In this document: positions 5,413 through 10,899 of the stretch, piece after piece
How positions within the stretch are numbered: position 1 is the stretch's first letter
Layout of the letters: each line of letters opens with the position of its first letter
Assembly: GCA_964654015.1 (NCBI GenBank)
Contig: CAZZHQ010000081.1
Span: 1-10,899, forward strand
Direction of reading: 5' to 3'
Origin: JAUUZT01 sp964654015
GTDB taxonomy: Bacteria > Chloroflexota > Dehalococcoidia > GIF9 > AB-539-J10
Length of the DNA stretch: 10,899 nucleotides
Translations under genes and position numbers: made by a program
Notes under the pieces: model-generated
Databases searched by the model: none
Seen by the model: the letters and a program-made list of their open reading frames with translations, nothing else
What the model was told of the DNA's origin: nothing

Positions 5413-5711
5413 CTATTTACGATAATATATCTGCTCGGTATGGTTGGAGTGATAGTGGGATAGATGACTTGAGCTTTGCCCGCTTGGTAGAAATTAAGAG
5501 GTTAATAGATGAGTGTGAGAATGATAGAGTTAAGGAACAATTTACCCTATCGGCTTTCACGGCTTTTCAAATGGGAGCTGCTAATAAGATGACATTCAGA
5601 GAGTATTTGTGCCATCTGGGGCTATCAGACGAGCCTCCTCAGAAGGCTAAGGTGGACGATACTGAGGTCCTCTCACGCATGGGCATAAAAGTTAAGAAGG
5701 TGAAGAAGTAA
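5382..5711 (+). CDS. Tail assembly chaperone, -1 frame extension (T part of gpGT-like fusion)
   Basis: This frame is predicted to be translated as the C-terminal half of a 215-residue fusion: 106 residues from the frame starting at 5065, then 109 residues from CGA at 5382 to the TAA at 5709-5711. It reads YDNISARYGWSDSGIDDL followed by FARLVEIKRLIDE, matching the 'ryGWs..eid.Ls...l..l' look of chaperone T domains. That motif lies upstream of the only nearby in-frame start (TTG 5469), which has no clear ribosome site. Internal initiation would therefore remove a conserved-looking segment, which favours frameshifting. The C-terminus is basic (IKVKKVKK). An independent short protein from TTG 5469 (80 residues) is the less likely alternative. 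The stop overlaps the tape measure start as TAATG. Confidence 0.75.
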   Translation, partial: RASGSRKYVLTIYDNISARYGWSDSGIDDLSFARLVEIKRLIDECENDRVKEQFTLSAFTAFQMGAANKMTFREYLCHLGLSDEPPQKAKVDDTEVLSRMGIKVKKVKK

Positions 5712-7723
5712 TGGATATCTTTTCACTTGTAGGTAAAATCACCCTTGACGGAGCAGAGAAGGTCAACGGCCAATTAACTGGCATACAGGGCTCGCTCCAA
5801 AAAGCCAGCAAGGGTATGAAGATAGCTGGTGCGGCCATGGTTGGAGCTTCTGTCGCAATAGGAACAGCATCGTTAAAGATGGCTGGTGATTTCGATGGAG
5901 CCATGCGAGAAGTCAATACCATGATGCTCTTGAACGAAGAGGATTTCAAATCCTTCTCAAAGGAAGTCCAGGGGTTAGCTAAGTCCATGGGAGTAGATGC
6001 TACGGAATCAGCCAAGGCTCTCTATCAGGCTATTTCTGCGGGCGTGCCAAAGGAAAACGCCGTAGAATTCCTCGCTATAGCTTCCAAAGCTGCCATCGGT
6101 GGCGTGACTGATACCTTGACAGCCGTGGATGGCTTGACCACTGTTATTAACGCTTTCAAGCTACCCATGGAGGATGCGCAGCACGTGTCAGACGTTATGT
6201 TTGCCACGGTAAAAGGTGGTAAGACCACGATGGAAGAACTGTCAGCTTCCATGTTTCAAGTAGCTCCGATGGCTGCTGCTGCTGGAGTGAAATTCGAGAC
6301 GGTATCAGCCGCCCTTGCTACTATGACCAAACAGGGTGTGCCAACCTCCGTAGCTACCACGCAGTTGAGACAGGCTATTCAGGCTATGATTAAACCCACG
6401 GCTGACATGAAGACGGCTTTAGATGGCCTCGGGTACGCTTCAGGGGATGCTCTAATAGCTGAACAAGGACTATCAGGAGCTTTAGATTTACTAACTGAGG
6501 CTTCTGGGGGTTCGAATGAAGTGTTAGGAAAGATGTTTGGATCAGTCGAGGGATTACAGGCCGTTCTAGCATTGACAGGAGAGAATGCCGAGACATTCGC
6601 TTCTGATATTGCGGCTATAGGAGATTCTGCCGGCGCCGCCACTGATGCTTTCGACCAGATGGAGATGAGCACGGCCAGGAAGATGGAGAAGATGCAGGCT
6701 CAAATGAAAGACATGGCCATCACAATAGGGACGGCCTTAATGCCAACATTGATTAAACTGCTCGAGAAAATAACGCCAATAATCACGAAGATTGGAGATT
6801 GGATAACAGAGCATCCCAAACTTACAGCTATGATCCTGGCTGGAGTAGCGGCTCTTGGAGGACTGCTGTTAGTAGCTGGGCCTATATTGTCCGTTATAAC
6901 CTTAATGACTACTGCGTTACCTCTACTCGGGGTAGCGTTTACCGCGATGATGGGGCCGGTTGGACTAATCGCCCTGGCGATAGCAGGACTTGTTACCGTG
7001 GGAGTCCTTGTTTATAAGAATTGGGACACGATCAAGGAGAAGGCGGGGCAGTTATGGGGTAGTATCAGGGAAACTTTTACCAAAATAAAGGACTTTTTCA
7101 CAGGCATTTGGGACAAAATTACAGGTGTCTTCAAGGAGCATTGGGATAAGATATTGATGATTCTCTTCCCCGCTATCGGATTGCCTATCTTAATAGCTAA
7201 GAACTGGGGTGCGATTAAGGAAGCGGTGATTTTGATATGGGATAAAGTGAAGAGTGTCTTCTCCAATGCTTGGAATACAGCAAAGGAGTGGGGTATAGAT
7301 GTAGTCAAGGGTTTATGGGAAGGTATAAAATCGCTAAGTTCCTGGATATGGGATAAAGTCACGGGATTTGCCAAGGGTATATTTGATAGCGTAAAGAAAG
7401 GGTTCGGTAAGTTGTGGCCGTTTAGTCCATCCGAAGCGGGTGTTGATATCGGAGAAGGGCTAACCGCTGGAATAGGACTCGGGGTTAAAAGGACGCTAAA
7501 AGACATCGCATCCGCCATGGATGGCATAACAGGAGAAATGTCAGTCGGAGCTACTCCTGCCCTAGCTGGAAGCGCTGGTGCAATCAATACTCCTGCAACT
7601 TCCACAATAATTAACCAGCATTTTGAGGGACCATGGTATATACGTGAGGATGCCGATATTCCCAGGATAGCTAGAGAGTTATATAGGCTGCAACGTAGCA
7701 AAGGAATTTTAACAGGATCATAA
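5711..7723 (+). CDS. Phage tail tape measure protein (TP901 type)
   Basis: A 670-residue protein that sets tail length and is expelled during DNA entry. Residues 40-330 contain the TP901-type core: MAGDFDGAMREVNTMM, FSKEVQGLAKSMGVDATESA, LYQAISAGV, DGLTTVINAF, ASMFQVAPMAAAAGVKFETV, ALATMTKQGVPTSVATTQLR and QAIQAMIKPT. Strong hydrophobic stretches lie at about 373-398, 405-434 and 482-496, suitable for membrane insertion. Residues 435-570 hold Trp-rich imperfect repeats of the 'NWDTIKE..GQLW / IWDKI.GVFKEHWDK' kind, and FSPSEAG (571-577) marks the start of the C-terminal part. At about 0.15 nm per residue, a tail near 100 nm is expected. The ATG at 5711 shares one base with the previous stop, with AAGGTGAAG just upstream. 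Confidence 0.95.
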   Translation: MDIFSLVGKITLDGAEKVNGQLTGIQGSLQKASKGMKIAGAAMVGASVAIGTASLKMAGDFDGAMREVNTMMLLNEEDFKSFSKEVQGLAKSMGVDATESAKALYQAISAGVPKENAVEFLAIASKAAIGGVTDTLTAVDGLTTVINAFKLPMEDAQHVSDVMFATVKGGKTTMEELSASMFQVAPMAAAAGVKFETVSAALATMTKQGVPTSVATTQLRQAIQAMIKPTADMKTALDGLGYASGDALIAEQGLSGALDLLTEASGGSNEVLGKMFGSVEGLQAVLALTGENAETFASDIAAIGDSAGAATDAFDQMEMSTARKMEKMQAQMKDMAITIGTALMPTLIKLLEKITPIITKIGDWITEHPKLTAMILAGVAALGGLLLVAGPILSVITLMTTALPLLGVAFTAMMGPVGLIALAIAGLVTVGVLVYKNWDTIKEKAGQLWGSIRETFTKIKDFFTGIWDKITGVFKEHWDKILMILFPAIGLPILIAKNWGAIKEAVILIWDKVKSVFSNAWNTAKEWGIDVVKGLWEGIKSLSSWIWDKVTGFAKGIFDSVKKGFGKLWPFSPSEAGVDIGEGLTAGIGLGVKRTLKDIASAMDGITGEMSVGATPALAGSAGAINTPATSTIINQHFEGPWYIREDADIPRIARELYRLQRSKGILTGS

Positions 7724-7724
7724 A

Positions 7725-8474
7725 ATGGCGAATAGTTTGAGTTTTAACGGCACGGATTTAAGCTCCTACGAGTTGATTGTCATTAGCAGGACTTCCTCGG
7801 AGTTCAGCCAGGAAGTCGGCTATACTCAGTTATTGGATGCAGCCTATCCTTTCGGGGCCACACGAACAGCTAAGCCTATACGACTAAGGGTTGTGGTCAC
7901 AGGGACAAGCTACGCTGATATCGAGGACAATTTGGACAGCATTAAGCGTGTTCTAAATGAACGTGACAGCAAGCATCTTATTTTAGATACCCAGGACGAC
8001 AGATATTTTAAGGCACAATTCGTTTCGTTAAGTGGCCAGTACCAGTCGCCAATGTCATTCGCAGGTGAACTCAGTTTTATATGCACTGATCCTTTAGCTT
8101 ACGATAACGACGAGACCTTCAGCCCCCACGACGTGGATGCTGATCCCAAGACGATAACGGAAGCGACAGGAGGCTCAGGTTTTATCAAGCCAGTTTACAC
8201 TCTCAAAGCTGGGGAGGAGTTAAGCGATGTGACTATAAAAGTCGAAAACTTGGACACTGTAGAGGAGCTGCAATGGACAGGCTCATTAGCTGACGGAGAG
8301 GAGCTGGAGATAGATGTAGCTAATTGGCTGGTCAAGAAAGAGGGTGATGCGTCCATGGCCACTGTTACTGGTCAATTTCCTAGATTGTTACCAAATTACG
8401 ATAACAGAATCAAAGTGACGTCTTTCAGCACTACAGGAACACTAAATATAACCTATAGGGATGTTTACCTATAA
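7725..8474 (+). CDS. Distal tail protein (Dit, Sipho_tail family)
   Basis: A 249-residue protein directly after the tape measure gene. Dit forms the hexameric hub at the tail end and anchors the receptor-binding apparatus. The N-terminal half starts SLSFNGTDLSSYELIVIS (4-21), then RTAKPIRLRVVVTG (47-60), a helix (YADIEDNLDSIKRVLNE), and the strand YFKAQFVSLSGQY (94-106). The C-terminal half (about 135-249) has the galectin-like pattern IKPVYTLKAG, ELQWTGSLADGEELEID, GQFPRLLPNYDNRIKV and LNITYRDVYL. The length is that of short, unembellished Dits, so no added carbohydrate-binding module is present here, in contrast to the tube protein. The ATG at 7725 follows AGGA at 7714-7717. Confidence 0.9.
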   Translation: MANSLSFNGTDLSSYELIVISRTSSEFSQEVGYTQLLDAAYPFGATRTAKPIRLRVVVTGTSYADIEDNLDSIKRVLNERDSKHLILDTQDDRYFKAQFVSLSGQYQSPMSFAGELSFICTDPLAYDNDETFSPHDVDADPKTITEATGGSGFIKPVYTLKAGEELSDVTIKVENLDTVEELQWTGSLADGEELEIDVANWLVKKEGDASMATVTGQFPRLLPNYDNRIKVTSFSTTGTLNITYRDVYL

Positions 8475-8493
8475 AATAAATATGGAGGGAAAT

Positions 8494-9060
8494 ATGAACA
8501 TAGCAAAGGCACTATTAAAATACCATTCAAGATGGACAGTCAGGCATTGGCGAAAGGATGAGCACGGTATTTATCGGATTATCTGGGAGGAAGATGCGGT
8601 AGACAAGAACATCCTGCATGATACAGGTGAACAGGCGATTCTATCAGCGTTTTTTGCTACTGCTTGGGCTAATTATGGTGCGCCACAAGCTAATCATTAT
8701 TTAGGCTTGGACAAAAGAGCCGCTCTTGCAGAAGCTGATACCCTGGCAACGTTGGATGAGATAGCGAGTGCTGGATATGAGCGTAAGGCTTTAATTTCTA
8801 GTGGCACAGGAGCCGCTGGACAAGATTGGGTAATCACTCAACCAGCAGCTTACTACCAAGCAGCAAGTGCAACTGTAACTTGGACGGCGGGTGAAAACTG
8901 GTCGGCAGCGGTCAAGAACATTTTCCTCTGCACTGATTCAGTTGCAGTGGTAGATGGCGCTGGTGACCACTTAATCTGTTCACTGGCTCTGTCGGCTGAT
9001 AGAACTCTCTTGAACGGAGATAAACTAGAAGGCTCAATGGTTATCGGGTTGTCTGAATAA
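8494..9060 (+). CDS. Tail-tip region virion protein, function unknown
   Basis: I choose ATG 8494, giving 188 residues, because GGAGGG at 8484-8489 sits at proper spacing. An in-frame ATG at 8461 overlaps the Dit coding region and has no clear ribosome site. The protein contains HDTGEQAILSAFFATAW and NHYLGLDKRAALAEADTLATLDEI, a GYERKAL motif, and a C-terminal beta half with WTAGENWSAAVKNIFLCTD and SLALSADRTLLNGDKL. The 'yLGL...dtlatl.E....GY.R' and 'nW..v.nifL......alS..rtl..GD.l' pattern recurs in phage virion proteins encoded near the tail tip, but I know of no defined function. No enzyme motif is seen. Adaptor between Dit and fibre is a context inference. Confidence 0.65.
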   Translation: MNIAKALLKYHSRWTVRHWRKDEHGIYRIIWEEDAVDKNILHDTGEQAILSAFFATAWANYGAPQANHYLGLDKRAALAEADTLATLDEIASAGYERKALISSGTGAAGQDWVITQPAAYYQAASATVTWTAGENWSAAVKNIFLCTDSVAVVDGAGDHLICSLALSADRTLLNGDKLEGSMVIGLSE

Positions 9061-9080
9061 ATCTCTATTCCAGGAGGGGC

Positions 9081-9563
9081 ATGATAGTTAAATTCAATGC
9101 TTCAGGCACGCATCTACATAAGGGCAAGCTAAAAGTTCGTTTTGACCTCTACCCCAAGAAGGAGAATAAAACTTACTCATTTCATCGGGTAGATAAGCTC
9201 AACCGAGACTATACCGAGAAAGAGCAAGCGGAGCTTGATGCCCTAACTGATACTCAAGAGTTTAATAAGAAGGTAGAAGAGCTAAAAGCCGAGATAGGCA
9301 CTTATAAGGGAACTAACCCTTGTTTGTGTCACTTCGTTACTATCGACGCAGACACTACTAAAGCACAGTTGCACTCTATAGCTCAGAACATCTTTGACAG
9401 CACTACAGTAGACAGCCTAGATGATGCCCTAAGTAAAAATGATGTAGGCAGGGTTAAGCTGATTATGAGCCCAAAATCTGGCTTAGTAAAGGAAGTTAAG
9501 CAAGTGGACATCAAGGCGATAAATGCTAGGTTTGCAGGGTTGGAGGTCGACTTTGGCTATTGA
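9081..9563 (+). CDS. Hypothetical protein in the tail-tip region
   Basis: A 160-residue protein I do not recognise. The ATG at 9081 has a strong AGGAGGGG at 9072-9079. Residues 11-36 form strands (HLHKGKLKVRFDLYP and TYSFHRV). Residues 44-75 are a charged helix (YTEKEQAELDALTDTQEFNK then KVEELKAEIG). Cys81 and Cys83 lie in a CLC pair followed by HFVTIDADTTKAQL. The last third mixes helix and strand and ends in EVDFGY. There is no signal peptide or membrane segment. It lies between an unknown tail protein and the fibre, and overlaps the fibre start by 11 nt, so a fibre-attachment or fibre-chaperone role is possible but unproven. Confidence 0.6.
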   Translation: MIVKFNASGTHLHKGKLKVRFDLYPKKENKTYSFHRVDKLNRDYTEKEQAELDALTDTQEFNKKVEELKAEIGTYKGTNPCLCHFVTIDADTTKAQLHSIAQNIFDSTTVDSLDDALSKNDVGRVKLIMSPKSGLVKEVKQVDIKAINARFAGLEVDFGY

Positions 9564-10899
9564 TATTGGCTCTGCTGCCGTCAATAGAGCAGGTGCTACT
9601 ACTACCGACAAGACACATCTGACTAAGGACAACCCTGCTGATGGAGACGGAGCTATTACTAGCGTTGAAATCTGGGCTCAATCCAACACTACAGGTTCTA
9701 AAGTAGGAACTTTTTCTGGAAGCGGCACTTCCTATACTAATCGTGATGTAGAGTCCATAGGGGCCGTGACTTCTGGTTCAAAACAGACTTTCTCAGGACT
9801 TGATATAGATGTAGTCACTGGGGACTTCATAGGACATTATTGTTCTGCTGGTAACATAGAATATGAGGAAGGGGCTCACGATGTCTATAGGAAGGACGGA
9901 GACCAATTTGGTGCAGGAGCGCAAACATATACTCTCTATACTCCTAGAGATATCAGTCTCTATGGCACAGGCATAGCCATATATGACGAGACAAGTAGAA
10001 GTCAGGCCATTCTGGCAGCAATAGCCAAGGGTGAACAACTTACTATAGGTGAAACCACGCGAGAGCAAATCCTTCTGGCTGTTCAAGCTGCGGCAGACCT
10101 TCACACGATAAACGAAACCGCCAAGTCTCAGACTGTATTGGCTGCTTTGGCTAAGAGCGAGCAGCTCACCATGGTTGAGACATACAGAAGCCGTCCAGAC
10201 CAGAGATATCACGTCCCACTTACCATCGACCATGATTTGGTGGGTATTACTCAGGTACTCGCTTCTAATGCTGCCTCAGGACAAAAGGATGTAGTCGTTC
10301 AGAAGGGTTCTGCTTATGGTGTGGGTGACTCTGTAGTTATCAAGGATTCAGGGAACAGGGAGACAGGCACGGTTGCTTCTGTGGCTGGAGATACAGTCAC
10401 GCTAGAAGGCAATTTAACAAATGCCTACACCACAGCGAACGGAGCATGGCTGAAGAACGTTACCGACTCCACTGATGTGACTGACTTTCCTGCATATTTT
10501 AATGAGCATGATTTACCATCTACCTTCTGGACTAAGGTTAAATCAGATGGTTCAGATATAGTTGTATATTCCCCGACTGGAGTTAAGCTTAAAAGAGAAC
10601 TGGTCGCTGGCTCATGGGATAGAGCTGGTCATACTATGGAGCTGCACGTGAGAGTGCCTTCAGCATCTACCACTGTGGATACGATAGTGCAGTTATGGTA
10701 TGGATATGCTGCAGGTGCGGAGACTAACGATACAGACACCTGGGATGTTAATTATAAAGGGGTCTCTCACATGAACGATAACCCCGATACTAGTAGCATC
10801 AAGGACAGCACAGATAATGGGAATGACGGCACGAAGACAGGTGCAAATAATCCTAACCAAGTAGCGGGGGATGTAGGATATGCACAGGACTTTGACGGG
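9553..10899 (+). CDS. Tail fibre / adhesin with DUF2341-type domain (incomplete at window end)
   Basis: A 449-codon frame, open to the window edge, starting at TTG 9553 with GGAGG at 9542-9546 and 6 nt spacing. Residues 2-140 are a beta-rich N-terminal module (GAITSVEIWAQSN, KQTFSGLDIDVVTGDFIGHY, then ISLYGTG). Residues 146-208 are three 21-residue heptad-like repeats. Residues 217-300 form a beta module (VGDSVVIKDSG then ASVAGDTVTLEGNL). Residues 305-435 match the DUF2341 pattern: TDFPAYFN, GSDIVVYSPTG, WDRAGHTMELHVRVP, VQLWYGY, TWDVNYKGVSHMND, and KDSTDNGNDGTKTG. The final VGYAQDFDG is the usual lead-in to a LamG/concanavalin-like lectin fold. This architecture indicates a host-surface-binding fibre at the tail tip. 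The true C-terminus lies beyond the window. Confidence 0.8.
   Translation, partial: MAIDIGSAAVNRAGATTTDKTHLTKDNPADGDGAITSVEIWAQSNTTGSKVGTFSGSGTSYTNRDVESIGAVTSGSKQTFSGLDIDVVTGDFIGHYCSAGNIEYEEGAHDVYRKDGDQFGAGAQTYTLYTPRDISLYGTGIAIYDETSRSQAILAAIAKGEQLTIGETTREQILLAVQAAADLHTINETAKSQTVLAALAKSEQLTMVETYRSRPDQRYHVPLTIDHDLVGITQVLASNAASGQKDVVVQKGSAYGVGDSVVIKDSGNRETGTVASVAGDTVTLEGNLTNAYTTANGAWLKNVTDSTDVTDFPAYFNEHDLPSTFWTKVKSDGSDIVVYSPTGVKLKRELVAGSWDRAGHTMELHVRVPSASTTVDTIVQLWYGYAAGAETNDTDTWDVNYKGVSHMNDNPDTSSIKDSTDNGNDGTKTGANNPNQVAGDVGYAQDFDG
9988..10176 (+). repeat. Three tandem 21-residue heptad repeats in the fibre
   Basis: Residues 146-208 of the fibre divide into three units of exactly 21 residues, each beginning with Glu-Thr (residues 146, 167, 188; a fourth ET at 209 closes the array). 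The consensus is ET-x-(R/K)-(S/E)-Q-x-x-LAA-x-AK-x-EQLT-x-x, with units 1 and 3 most alike (SQAILAAIAKGEQLT and SQTVLAALAKSEQLT). A period of three heptads with regular hydrophobic positions suggests a trimeric coiled-coil stalk. Confidence 0.75.

Noticed and set aside
5469..5711. Independent gene starting at TTG 5469
   Set aside because: There is no clear ribosome site, and the frame continues upstream with chaperone-like sequence back to the slippery heptamer. Frameshift expression explains it better.
6799..7017. 72-residue + strand frame inside the tape measure gene
   Set aside because: It is out of frame with the hydrophobic segment of the tape measure protein, and I see no ribosome site supporting it.
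7012..7701. 229-residue open frame on the minus strand within the tape measure gene
   Set aside because: It lies wholly antisense to a confidently identified tape measure coding region, has no ribosome site and no recognisable domain. It is a by-product of codon bias on the + strand.
8461..8493. Upstream ATG start for the tail-tip gene, overlapping the Dit coding region
   Set aside because: GGAGGG at 8484-8489 is properly placed for ATG 8494, while 8461 lacks a ribosome site. The extra 11 residues encode the ribosome-site region itself.
9793..10233. 146-residue open frame on the minus strand
   Set aside because: It is antisense to the fibre frame, which is continuous, has clear domain and repeat structure and a good ribosome site.

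Overview
The window is the head-to-tail structural module of a tailed, long-tailed (siphovirus-type) phage or prophage, probably from an uncultured host. The reasons are the canonical gene order (head accessory proteins, gp6-type connector, head-tail joining protein, HK97 gp10-like neck protein, tail terminator, major tail protein, frameshifted tail-assembly chaperone pair, tape measure, distal tail protein, tail-tip and fibre genes), every gene on the + strand, and mostly overlapping or near-overlapping junctions. The base composition is moderate. Arg codons are often AGA/AGG and Ile is often ATA. Shine-Dalgarno sites are strong, GTG and TTG starts occur, and all three stop codons are used, so the code is standard bacterial/archaeal. 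No host marker, integrase, lysis gene, tRNA or CRISPR array is visible, so the host cannot be named.

Layout. Positions 1-39 hold the last 12 codons of an upstream gene, followed by a stem-loop. 97-897 is a glycine-rich, beta-rich protein, probably a capsid accessory or decoration protein, and it is followed by two strong tandem hairpins (899-961). 985-1790 carries a 62-residue small protein with a GTG start and a 211-residue beta-rich virion protein. 1800-3943 is the neck region: connector, joining protein, gp10-like protein and tail terminator. 3970-5052 is the major tail (tube) protein. 5065-5711 is the tail chaperone pair, joined by a predicted -1 ribosomal frameshift at T_TTT_TTC (5376-5382). 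5711-7723 is the tape measure protein, 7725-8474 is Dit, and 8494-9563 encodes two uncharacterised tail-tip-region proteins. 9553 to the window end is a 449-codon, TTG-initiated, incomplete tail fibre carrying a three-fold 21-residue repeat and a DUF2341-type domain that appears to lead into a LamG-like lectin fold.

How the genes work together. The connector, joining protein, gp10-like protein and tail terminator seal the filled head and form the interface to the tail. The chaperones load tube subunits around the tape measure, whose length sets tail length (roughly 100 nm expected for 670 residues). Dit caps the tail, and the final genes form the host-contact apparatus.

The most interesting feature is the elaboration of normally compact core proteins with extra beta-sandwich domains. 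The gp6-type connector carries two related ~60-residue beta inserts. The tube protein carries a ~195-residue lectin/CBM-like insert after its first strand. The last protein is a multi-domain adhesin. If correct, this virion displays accessory, possibly glycan-binding, surfaces at the neck, along the whole tail and at the tip.
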